Assembly (NCBI GenBank): GCA_038238115.1
Contig: JBBRYB010000001.1
Span: 248,001-312,000, forward strand
Origin: JBBRYB01 sp038238115
GTDB taxonomy: Bacteria > Actinomycetota > Actinomycetes > Propionibacteriales > Nocardioidaceae
Direction of reading: 5' to 3'
Length of the DNA: 64,000 nt
The notes under the pieces: model-generated
Database searches by the model: none
Seen by the model: the letters and a program-made list of their open reading frames with translations, nothing else
What the model was told of the DNA's origin: nothing
Position numbers and translations under genes: made by a program
Shown: positions 25,489-33,748 of the stretch, piece after piece
How positions within the stretch are numbered: position 1 is the stretch's first letter
Layout: each line of letters begins with the position of its first letter

Positions 25489-26037
25489 TCAGACACCGAG
25501 CCTCCCGACGACCTCGGCACGCGGCAGGTCCACCAGGTGTGCGCCGGCAAGTAGCAGCTTCGAGCGCCGCACCCCGCTCCCGACCACGGCCACGGGCAGC
25601 TGCTGAACCGACGAGTCGACGAAGAGCCGCCAGCTGGCCGGCAGCCCGACCGGAGTAAAGCCGCCGTACTCCATGGCCGTCTCCTCGACGGCACGGTCCA
25701 TGGCGAGGAAGGATGCCTTGCGCACGTCGAGCAAGGTCCGCACGAGGTTGTTGACGTCGGCCCGGGTGTCGGCCCGAACGACGCAGGCGGCGATCCGCTC
25801 GTTGCCGTCACGCCTGCCTGCCACCACGACGCAGTTGGCAGAAACGCTCAACGGCACCGAGTAGGCCTCGCTCATCGCCGCCGTGTCAGCCAGGCGCGGG
25901 TCGATCTCGACGACTGCCACATCGTCACGGTGTCGCCAACCTGTCAACGCCGATCGCACCGGCTCAGCGACCAGGGCGTCGTTGTCAGCAACGGGCAACG
26001 ACGTCAGACTCCCGATCGTGGGCAGCATGCCCGGCAT
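25489..26037 (-). CDS. YbaK/EbsC family protein (aminoacyl-tRNA deacylase-like)
   Basis: 182 residues if ATG 26037 is used, three fewer from ATG 26028. The YbaK fold is seen in VPLSVSANCVVVAGRR, IAACVVRADTRADVNNLV, MEYGGFTPVGLP and SGVRRSKLLLAG. These proteins deacylate mischarged tRNAs such as Cys-tRNA-Pro, but actinobacterial members are often stand-alone and uncharacterised. There is no obvious Shine-Dalgarno sequence. It is flanked by the GNAT gene and a DUF1684 gene, same strand. Confidence 0.8.
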   Translation of the reverse strand: MPGMLPTIGSLTSLPVADNDALVAEPVRSALTGWRHRDDVAVVEIDPRLADTAAMSEAYSVPLSVSANCVVVAGRRDGNERIAACVVRADTRADVNNLVRTLLDVRKASFLAMDRAVEETAMEYGGFTPVGLPASWRLFVDSSVQQLPVAVVGSGVRRSKLLLAGAHLVDLPRAEVVGRLGV

Positions 26038-26084
26038 CCTGTCACGTCGCAGGCCCAATGTGCGTTGAGCGTGGTGGTCTGGCC

Positions 26085-26681
26085 TCACGGCCGGTAGCGC
26101 TCCCCCACGGGGATCGCCACGTCGAGCGTGTTGGTCTGGCCGGCCAGCGGACAGGCCCAGGCCTCGTCGTAGGCGCACGAGGGCTGGTAGGCGAAGTTGA
26201 GGTCGACGACGAGCCCCGCGGGACCGCCGCCGAGATCGGCGCCTTTGACCGTGTCGAGGAGGTAGCGCCCTCCCCCGTATGACGAGCCGGACGCGTCACG
26301 CACGGGCAGGAACAGCCCGCCGCCGTACGATCCGAGCCACCACAGGTCCAGCCGGCCGAGGTCGGCAAGCGTGACCCGTCCGACCCGGTGAAAGGCCACC
26401 ACCCCGTCGGTGCCGGTGGCCACCTCTCGAGTGGCAGGCCCGACGTCGACGTTCACGGGCCCGATGAATCGGTAGTGCGGGTCGTAGGCCGCGACGTCGG
26501 CACCCGGGTACGACGACCGGCCCGCCGCAGGAACCGGCGATGCGGGGTGGCTGCCCAACAGCTCGTCGCGGCCCGCCACCCAGGTCGCATGACCCTCGGC
26601 CGGGTCCTCCGCACGGCGTACCCGTCCATAGAGCGTGCCGACCCGGCGGCGCCAGTCGAGGACGTCCCAGGGTTCGCTCAC
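26085..26681 (-). CDS. DUF1684 family protein
   Basis: 198 residues. Contains the DUF1684 core (VGRVTLADLGRLDLWWLGSYGGGLFLP, GRYLLDTVKGADLG, LDLNFAYQPSCAYDEAWACPLA region). Function unknown. GTG 26681 is set by TAGCGT 7 nt upstream and no Shine-Dalgarno sequence; it is probably leaderless. Confidence 0.85.
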   Translation of the reverse strand: MSEPWDVLDWRRRVGTLYGRVRRAEDPAEGHATWVAGRDELLGSHPASPVPAAGRSSYPGADVAAYDPHYRFIGPVNVDVGPATREVATGTDGVVAFHRVGRVTLADLGRLDLWWLGSYGGGLFLPVRDASGSSYGGGRYLLDTVKGADLGGGPAGLVVDLNFAYQPSCAYDEAWACPLAGQTNTLDVAIPVGERYRP

Positions 26682-26688
26682 CGTGCAC

Positions 26689-26694
26689 ACGCTA
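26689..26694 (-). promoter_or_regulatory. -10 of DUF1684 gene
   Basis: TAGCGT on the minus strand, 7 nt before GTG 26681. Confidence 0.5.
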
Positions 26695-26857
26695 GCCCTT
26701 CGACCCGTGACCCCAGGGGCCGCGGCGGCCCACTGTCGGCGCCCCCGGCCGCCTCGCGTCCGGGCCGTCACGGACCGACCGGCGGGCTCGGGCTACCGTC
26801 GTGAGCAGCGGAGCAGGGAGAATTCCTGCGTCGCACCGACCTTCGAAGGAGACAGAC

Positions 26858-27160
26858 ATGGCACTGACACTCGGACTGCTGGCGCTGCTGGAGGCGAAAC
26901 CCGGCAAGGAGGGCGACGTCGAGGAGTTCCTCAAGAGCGGCCAGGCGCTCGTCGAGGCGGAGGAGGGAACCCGGACCTGGTACGCGTTTCGGGTCAGCGA
27001 TACCACGTTCGGCATCTTCGACACGTTCGAGGACGAGGAGGGCCGCCAGGCTCACCTGGACGGCCAGATCCCGGCCGCCTTGGGGCAGGTCGGTCCTGAC
27101 CTGCTTGCCAAGGACCCCGACATCCGACCGATCGACATCCTCGCCACCAAGCCCGTATGA
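26858..27160 (+). CDS. Antibiotic biosynthesis monooxygenase-type protein
   Basis: 100-residue ferredoxin-like alpha+beta-barrel protein (ABM/quinol monooxygenase family). Features LLALLEAKPGKEGDVEEFL and GTRTWYAFRVSDTTFGIFDTFEDEEGRQAHL. ATG 26858 follows GAAGGAG. Its stop overlaps the next start (ATGA at 27157). Members oxidise quinols or are heme-degrading; the substrate here is unknown. Confidence 0.85.
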   Translation: MALTLGLLALLEAKPGKEGDVEEFLKSGQALVEAEEGTRTWYAFRVSDTTFGIFDTFEDEEGRQAHLDGQIPAALGQVGPDLLAKDPDIRPIDILATKPV

Positions 27161-27963
27161 CGGACGCGCCTCACGCGGGCAACACCCTGTACGCGCTCCG
27201 CCGTGGGTCGGGCAAGCCGATCCTGCTCATCCACGGCCTCGGCTCCTCCGCCCACACCTGGGCGCCCGTCCTCGACCCACTCGCATCGGAGCGCAGCGTC
27301 ATCGCCGTCGACCTGCCCGGTTTCGGTGAGTCGCCGCCACTTTCCGGTCCTGTCACGATCGCGACGCTCACCGATGCGGTCGAGTCGTTCATGCGCGCCG
27401 AGGGCCTTGACGACATCGACACCGTCGGGAGCTCGATGGGTGCCCGGATGGTGTTGGAGCTGGCGCGTCGCGGCGTCGGCGGTAACACCGTCGCGTTCGA
27501 TCCCGGCGGCTTCTGGACCACGGGGCAGCGTCGCGTGTTCGGCGTCTCCGTGGGAGCCTCGATCAAGCTGGTCAAGTCGCTCCAGAAGCCGATGCCGGCC
27601 ATCGCCGGCAACCCGGTCGGTCGGACGGCGCTGTTGTGCCAGTTCAGCGCCCGTCCCTGGGCGCTGCCCGGCCACCTCGTGCTGACCGAGATGCGCAGCT
27701 TCGCGACCGCCACCTCGATCGACGAGGCGTTCGCCGCGCTCGTGCGCGGTCCGCTACAGCGAGGTGCACCGGCGGGTTCGGCGCCTGGTCGGATCATGAT
27801 CGGCTGGGGGCGCCACGACCGCGTCACGTTGCCGAGCCAGGCGCTGCGGGCGCTGCGGCTCTTCCCCGATGCCGGCCTGTACTGGTTCGAACACAGCGGG
27901 CACTTCCCGCACTGGGACCAGCCGGCGCGGGCCGCCCAGCTCATCCTCGACAACACCCGCTGA
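27157..27963 (+). CDS. Alpha/beta hydrolase
   Basis: 268 residues. Oxyanion hole HGLGSSAHTWAP, nucleophile in VGSSMGARM, acid in GRHDRV, His in SGHFPHWDQP. ATG overlaps the preceding monooxygenase gene by 4 bp, suggesting the two act in one pathway. Family members include lipases, haloalkane dehalogenases and ring-cleavage hydrolases; a specific role cannot be assigned. Confidence 0.88.
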   Translation: MTDAPHAGNTLYALRRGSGKPILLIHGLGSSAHTWAPVLDPLASERSVIAVDLPGFGESPPLSGPVTIATLTDAVESFMRAEGLDDIDTVGSSMGARMVLELARRGVGGNTVAFDPGGFWTTGQRRVFGVSVGASIKLVKSLQKPMPAIAGNPVGRTALLCQFSARPWALPGHLVLTEMRSFATATSIDEAFAALVRGPLQRGAPAGSAPGRIMIGWGRHDRVTLPSQALRALRLFPDAGLYWFEHSGHFPHWDQPARAAQLILDNTR

Positions 27964-27974
27964 GCACGTCCGAC

Positions 27975-28574
27975 GTGCCCGGGGAACTCGAGGAGCTCAC
28001 GGTCGCTGATGCCGCTGCGTGGCGGCAGTGGCTCAGCGAGCACCATGGCACGGCCAGCGGAGTTTGGCTGGTGCTCGCCAAGAAGGGCACCACCCGACCA
28101 ACCAGCCTCAGTTATGAGCAGGCCCTCGACGAGGCGCTGTGCTACGGCTGGATCGATGGGCAGACGAGGCGCCGAGACGAGACAACGTACCGACAGCGCT
28201 TCACGCACCGACGACCGCGTAGCTCCTGGTCGGCGCGCAACGTCGCCCACGTCGGCCGGCTTGTGGCGGAGGGCCGCATGCACCAGGCGGGCGAGGCCGA
28301 AGTCGAGCGCGCCAAGTCCGACGGCCGCTGGGACGCAGCGTACGCAGGTGCGGCCAGCATCGAGGTGCCCGCCGACCTCGCCGCCGCTTTGACTGCGGAG
28401 CCTCAGGCGCAGGCCATGTTCGACATCTTGACGGGCCAGAACCGCTACGCCGTCCTCTTCCGGATCCAGGGCGCCAAGCGGCCGGAGACCCGGGCGCGGC
28501 GGATCGAGCTGTTCGTCGCCATGCTCGCCCGTGGCGAGACGGTGTATCCGCAGAAGCGCCGGCTCGACGGCTGA
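27975..28574 (+). CDS. YdeI/OmdA family protein
   Basis: 199 residues. The YdeI signature W-x-W-L ... GVWLVLAKKG and ALDEALCYGWIDGQ is present, and a C-terminal bacteriocin-protection (OmdA) segment with NRYAVLFRIQGAKRPETRARRI. GTG 27975 is 12 nt after the hydrolase stop. Named for E. coli homologues affecting polymyxin and bacteriocin tolerance; function here not known. Probably cotranscribed with the two upstream genes. Confidence 0.85.
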   Translation: MPGELEELTVADAAAWRQWLSEHHGTASGVWLVLAKKGTTRPTSLSYEQALDEALCYGWIDGQTRRRDETTYRQRFTHRRPRSSWSARNVAHVGRLVAEGRMHQAGEAEVERAKSDGRWDAAYAGAASIEVPADLAAALTAEPQAQAMFDILTGQNRYAVLFRIQGAKRPETRARRIELFVAMLARGETVYPQKRRLDG

Positions 28575-28819
28575 CAGCAGACCCCGGATTCGTCCTGCCG
28601 AGGTCGGGAATGGCGAGCCAGGGCCAGCAGGACGAATGCCTCGGGGATCGGCTGGTCAGCTTTTCGCGTCGGGCTGCCCCGTCTCGGTCTGGCCCTGACA
28701 GCAGACCCCGGATTCGTCCTGCCGAGGTCGGGGATGGCGAGCCAGGACCAGCAGGACGAATGCCTCGGGGATCGGCTGGTCAGCTTTTCGCGTCGGGCTG
28801 CTCCGCCTCGGTCTGGCCC
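28572..28819. repeat. 124-bp direct tandem duplication
   Basis: Two copies at 28572-28695 and 28696-28819, nearly identical (a handful of substitutions). Each carries the inverted repeat ATTCGTCCTGC ... GCAGGACGAAT separated by 28 bp, and flanking CCCCG/CGGGG. Copy 2 contains the 3' end of the minus-strand acidic protein gene; copy 1 repeats it outside the gene. Confidence 0.85.
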
Positions 28820-29232
28820 TCGTCCGCGCTCGAACGCTGCCCCGTCGCGTCGTCGTCGCGGTCTGCCCCGGACCCTGCGTCGTCGTCGGCGGGTCGGTCC
28901 GCTGTGGCGTCCTCGTCGGACCTGTCGCCGCTGGGAGGGTCGTCGCGGTCTGCCCCGGACCCCGCGTCGTCGTCGCCCTCGCTCACCCGGCGAGGCTCGC
29001 TTGTTTCGGCGTCGAGGCGCCCGCGACGGCATCCCGAGAACTCAAGCGGAAGCGCAGCCGCCAACGCACTGTGGATGGCCGTCGCCAACGGGACGTCCTG
29101 CGCCGACTCGTACGGGAAGTCCTCCTCTGCGTTCCAGGCCTTCCGCATCGTCTCGAAGACGGACTCACGCAATGCCCCCTGATCGTCGATGAACAGGTCG
29201 ACGGTCATCTCCACGTGGACTCGTTCGGTCAT
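28780..29232 (-). CDS. Unknown protein with acidic repetitive tail
   Basis: 150 residues. The first 70 residues (MTERVHVEMTVDLFIDDQGALRESV) are folded in appearance; the C-terminal half is Asp/Ser/Gly rich, with the segment DDDAGSGADRDD twice, and is probably disordered. ATG 29232 has GAGAGGG upstream. No family was recognised. The last codons and the stop lie inside the second copy of the 124-bp tandem duplication. Confidence 0.65.
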   Translation of the reverse strand: MTERVHVEMTVDLFIDDQGALRESVFETMRKAWNAEEDFPYESAQDVPLATAIHSALAAALPLEFSGCRRGRLDAETSEPRRVSEGDDDAGSGADRDDPPSGDRSDEDATADRPADDDAGSGADRDDDATGQRSSADEGQTEAEQPDAKS

Positions 29233-29347
29233 GAGGGCCCTCTCGACACCCGGGCGGGCCCGCTGCCCGCGTGTGCGGATCACGGTACGCCCGGCGAGCG
29301 GCTGCAGAAACTCGGGTGGTGCGCGGGCTGAATGTGGCGGTGCGGCT

Positions 29348-30190
29348 GTGAGAGACTCGGACCGGCGTACAGACGCTCACTCAACCGGCTGCCTGGGGGC
29401 TCCGCTGACGACACAACAAGCAGTCCACGAGCCGGCCCTCGGTTCCCGGCGGTTCCGGCTCGCCGGAGTCGCGGTCCACGTCTATACCGCGAGCGGCAGC
29501 GTCCTCGCCCTGCTGATCGTGATCGCGGCGATCGACGGCGCTGTGGAGCGGGCGCTCTGGCTGGCGCTCGCTGCACTCATCATCGACGGCACGGACGGTA
29601 TGCTCGCACGCCGACTGCGCGTCAGTGAGACCATCCCCCGCTTCGACGGGGCACGACTCGACGACATCGTCGACTACCTGACCTATGCGTTTGCGCCGAT
29701 CGTGCTGCTGTGGACCGGCGACTACCTGCCCGGCGGAGCGCTCGGGGCCGTGCTCGCGGCCGCTCCCCTGCTCGCCTCCAGCTATCAGTTCTGCCGGACC
29801 GACGCCAAGACGGCCGACCACTTCTTCCTGGGCTTCCCGAGCTACTGGAACGTGGTGGCGTTCTACGTCGTCGTCCTCGGCCTCAGCCCTACAGCCACCG
29901 GTCTCATCCTGGCCGTCTGCTCGATCCTGGTATTCGTGCCGATCCGCTACATCTATCCGTCGCGCACGAAGGCGTTCCGTAGCTGGAACCTGCTCCTCAC
30001 CGCGGTCTGGCTCGCCATGTATGCCGTCCTGCTCGTGCAGATGCCCCACCCCAATCCTGTCGCCGTCACCGTGTCGCTCGCCTACCTCGTCTACTACGGC
30101 GGCCTCAGCATCTACCTGACGATGGTGAACCCACGTCCCCCGCCGAAACAGCTGTCCGAGGCAGCGATCGCAGCGGAACTCGACGACTGA
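29348..30190 (+). CDS. pcs: Phosphatidylcholine synthase (CDP-alcohol phosphotransferase)
   Basis: Membrane enzyme condensing choline with CDP-diacylglycerol to make phosphatidylcholine. The Pcs-type motif is exact: DGMLAR, 12 residues, then G-x3-D-x3-D (GARLDDIVD); ordinary CDP-alcohol phosphotransferases have 8 residues there. Several transmembrane segments follow, including FFLGFPSYWNVVAFYVVVLG and RYIYPSRTKAFRSWN. Start GTG 29348 is a guess (280 residues); family length is about 250. It is followed closely by a membrane permease gene. Confidence 0.82.
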   Translation: MRDSDRRTDAHSTGCLGAPLTTQQAVHEPALGSRRFRLAGVAVHVYTASGSVLALLIVIAAIDGAVERALWLALAALIIDGTDGMLARRLRVSETIPRFDGARLDDIVDYLTYAFAPIVLLWTGDYLPGGALGAVLAAAPLLASSYQFCRTDAKTADHFFLGFPSYWNVVAFYVVVLGLSPTATGLILAVCSILVFVPIRYIYPSRTKAFRSWNLLLTAVWLAMYAVLLVQMPHPNPVAVTVSLAYLVYYGGLSIYLTMVNPRPPPKQLSEAAIAAELDD

Positions 30191-30193
30191 ACC

Positions 30194-31027
30194 GTGCTGC
30201 TCGGTCTTGGCGCTGCCCTGGTGGCGGCGGTGCTGTTCGGCACGGCCGCCATCCTTCAGGCCATCGCCTCGCGCCGGCTGCCGCCCTCGTCCGCCCTGTC
30301 GCCCCGGTTAGCGCTCGACCTGCTGCGCGAGCCGACCTTCTTGGTGGCGCTCGGGCTCAACGTCACGGGTTTTGGGTTTCACCTAGTGGCGCTGCGCTCG
30401 ATCCCCCTCTTCCTGGCGCAGTCGGGAATCGCCGCGAGCCTCGCGGTCACCGCCCTGCTCGCCGTCAAGGTCTTCCACGACGAGCTTGGCCGGCGTGACT
30501 GGTTCGCCGTGGCCGCCGTCTGCCTGGGTCTCGCCCTGATGGCGAGCTCAGCCGGTTCGGTAGGCAACGAGAACGCGAGCGGCGGCTTCGTCACGGGTGT
30601 CTTCGCTGCGCTCGTCACGGTCGCACTCGCCGGTCTGGCCGCGACCCGGCACCACGGCGTGGCCGCCACCGAGGCGCTGGGCGTCTTCGCCGGATTCGGC
30701 TTCGCCGGGGTGGGCATCACCGCGCGCATCCTGCCTAACCTGTCACCGCCCGCGCTCGTCACCTCGCCGGCGTCGTACGCGCTGCTGCTCAGCGGCGGCC
30801 TGGCTTTCGGGCTCTATTCGCTGGCCCTTCAGCGGGGATCGGTGACCGGCGCAACAGCGCCGATGATCGTCACCCAGACGGTCACCCCGGCCTTCGTCGG
30901 AGTGCTGCTGCTCGGCGATCAGGTGCGCTCGGGGTGGATCGCGATCGCCGCACTGGGTTTCGTCGTGACCGGCGTCGGCGCGGTCGTGCTCGCTCGCTTC
31001 GAGTCCGTCACCGGTCAGGACGCCTGA
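30194..31027 (+). CDS. DMT-like integral membrane protein
   Basis: 277 residues, about nine hydrophobic helices, with a duplicated EamA-like layout (LGAALVAAVLFGTAAILQAIA; ALLLSGGLAFGLYSLALQ). GTG 30194 lies 3 nt after the pcs stop. Similar actinobacterial proteins are annotated as drug/metabolite transporters. A lipid or choline link is possible from position, but is inference. Confidence 0.75.
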   Translation: MLLGLGAALVAAVLFGTAAILQAIASRRLPPSSALSPRLALDLLREPTFLVALGLNVTGFGFHLVALRSIPLFLAQSGIAASLAVTALLAVKVFHDELGRRDWFAVAAVCLGLALMASSAGSVGNENASGGFVTGVFAALVTVALAGLAATRHHGVAATEALGVFAGFGFAGVGITARILPNLSPPALVTSPASYALLLSGGLAFGLYSLALQRGSVTGATAPMIVTQTVTPAFVGVLLLGDQVRSGWIAIAALGFVVTGVGAVVLARFESVTGQDA

Positions 31028-31115
31028 CCAGTGACGCCGCGCGAATGCTTGAGCTGTTGACACCGACCCGGCACCCGCAGCACCCACGCTCGACGGTCCA
31101 CGGCAGACTTAGCCC

Positions 31116-32138
<1,023 letters not shown>

Positions 32139-32156
32139 GCCACGTCGAGGAGAGCG

Positions 32157-32708
32157 ATGACCGAGACCCACACCCAGGACGCGCTGGACGCCGCCTGCCT
32201 CACCGCCCACGGAGGTGGCTCCGACGTTGGCGACGGGCGCCAGCTGGTCGCCGTTTTTGCCGGGCCAGTCGCACACGAGCTGCTGCTCATGGGGGCGAGG
32301 CTGGGCTACGCCATCACGCTCGTCGACCCCGACCGTGACCGCCTCGACGACACCGCCCGCCGCATTCCTGGTCTGCAGATCGCCGCCGACGTGGCTTCGC
32401 TGCCAACGGTCGGCGAGCAGACAGATGTCGTGATGACCGACCACCACCGCGAGGAGCTCGGGCCCCTGCTGCGGGACCTGTTGACCACACCGGCGCGCTG
32501 GATCGGGCTGATGGGAAACCCACGCCACGAGGGTCCGCACGTCGCCGCCCTACGCGAGCTCGGCGTCCCCCAGCAGCAGATCGACCGCGTGCACCGGCCG
32601 ATCGGGCTCAACATCGGGTCACGGACGCCGGCGGAGATCGCCGTCTCCACCCTGGCGGGACTGCTGGCCGACCGTGCTGACAGGCCTGGCGGCTTCTCGT
32701 TCGGCTAG
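32157..32708 (+). CDS. XdhC Rossmann-domain protein
   Basis: 183 residues containing only the C-terminal XdhC domain: VAVFAGPVAHELLLMGARLGY, VVMTDHHRE, WIGLMGNPRHEG, HRPIGLNIGSRTPAEIAVS. Full XdhC proteins insert sulfurated molybdenum cofactor into xanthine dehydrogenase-type enzymes and carry an N-terminal XdhC-CoxI domain, absent here. No molybdoenzyme gene lies nearby. AGGAGAGCG precedes ATG. Confidence 0.85.
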   Translation: MTETHTQDALDAACLTAHGGGSDVGDGRQLVAVFAGPVAHELLLMGARLGYAITLVDPDRDRLDDTARRIPGLQIAADVASLPTVGEQTDVVMTDHHREELGPLLRDLLTTPARWIGLMGNPRHEGPHVAALRELGVPQQQIDRVHRPIGLNIGSRTPAEIAVSTLAGLLADRADRPGGFSFG

Positions 32709-33323
32709 CAGGTGTTCAGCGAGACGCGTCCACGAGCGCGAGCCGGACAATGTTTCTGCCCACCCGTTCACGGTGCACCATGAACCCCTCCCGCTCATCG
32801 CCCTGGCACTGCCCATGGTGTCCGGGGGTGGGCTTGGGTGGGCCTCGATGACCGGGCGCCACCCTCACGGGCAACATCGACTGCTGCGTCGAGCATTGGG
32901 GGTCGTCATCCCGCGGTGTTCGCGGCGCCGGCTGACGCGGAAGCAGTTCAGCGCCCATCCGCCGGTGTCGGCATGGTCGGGTTGCAGTGACCTCGAGGCA
33001 AGGATGCGCGGACGCGGCTGCCGAGGCCCGAGTTTCACCCTCGCACCGGCGACCCGCCAGTCGGCCGGTTCTCCACACCGGGTCCGCCCATCGCGCAGGG
33101 TGGGGTGACGACAACGTGCAAGATCGTGCTAGCGTTGTCGCCAAGTTGCATAGCAGTACCTCGCACGTTCATTCAGACGCTCGCGGACAGCTACATCTGC
33201 GGGCGTCTTGGTATTGGAGCTCCTTGAGTTCTGAATATCCGGATGTGGGACGAGCACCGCGCGGCAGCCAGAGCACCGGCAATCGAGCTGGCACTCATTT
33301 TCATCCCATCCAAGGAGCAACAC
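32709..33323. other. Long intergenic region before the cold-shock gene
   Basis: 615 bp without a convincing gene; frames on both strands look like noise. The last 160 bp may be the 5' UTR of the cold-shock gene, as in cspA-type genes. TAGCGT (about 33132) or CATAGCAGT (about 33150) could be -10 elements. The rest shows no repeat or structure I can support. Confidence 0.45.
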
Positions 33324-33527
33324 ATGGCACAGGGCACAGTCAAATGGTTCAACGGCGAGAAGGGGTTCGGCTTCATCTCCCAAGACGACGGCCAACCGGA
33401 CGTTTTCGTCCACTTCTCGGCGATCGCCGCTGAGGGCTACCGCTCGCTCGACGAGAACCAGCGCGTCGAGTTCGAGGTCACGCAGGGCCAGAAGGGCCTG
33501 CAGGCCGAGAACGTCCGCGTCATCTGA
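33324..33527 (+). CDS. Cold-shock protein (CspA family)
   Basis: 67-residue CSD nucleic-acid-binding protein. RNP1 is KGFGFI and RNP2 is VFVHFSAI, within MAQGTVKWFNGEKGFGFISQ. ATG 33324 follows AAGGAG. RNA chaperone acting on cold or general stress. It ends at a strong terminator. Confidence 0.95.
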   Translation: MAQGTVKWFNGEKGFGFISQDDGQPDVFVHFSAIAAEGYRSLDENQRVEFEVTQGQKGLQAENVRVI

Positions 33528-33559
33528 CGTCGGGCTCACCGAGCTGCAGACAGATGTCG

Positions 33560-33590
33560 AAGGGCCCCCGCCAGCACGGCGGGGGCCCTT
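33560..33590 (+). terminator. Terminator after cold-shock gene
   Basis: 13-bp perfect stem, AAGGGCCCCCGCC and GGCGGGGGCCCTT, loop AGCAC. Followed only by a short T stretch (CTTCGTCG). Confidence 0.85.
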
Positions 33591-33652
33591 CGTCGTCCGA
33601 GCAGCATCGTTCAGACGCGGTCGTCCACACCTTGTCGTCCAGACGTCGAAGC

Positions 33653-33674
33653 GCATTCACCGAGCATTCACCCG
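33653..33674 (+). promoter_or_regulatory. PHO-box-like direct repeat
   Basis: Two adjacent 11-bp units, GCATTCACCGA and GCATTCACCCG, resembling the 11-bp direct-repeat units bound by PhoP in Streptomyces (GTTCACC core). It lies 75 bp before the PhoX-type gene. A PhoR/PhoP pair was not found in the window. Confidence 0.4.
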
Positions 33675-33748
33675 CACCGCGCACAGTCGGGGTGTCTCGA
33701 CCGAAAGACGACCCGAGTTCCTCAATCGCTAGGAGATGGAGTTCTTCG

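Noticed and set aside
32709..33323. tRNA or regulatory RNA in the long gap
   Set aside because: No TPsiC-arm consensus or strong hairpin with T-tract seen; only a likely long cold-shock 5' UTR.
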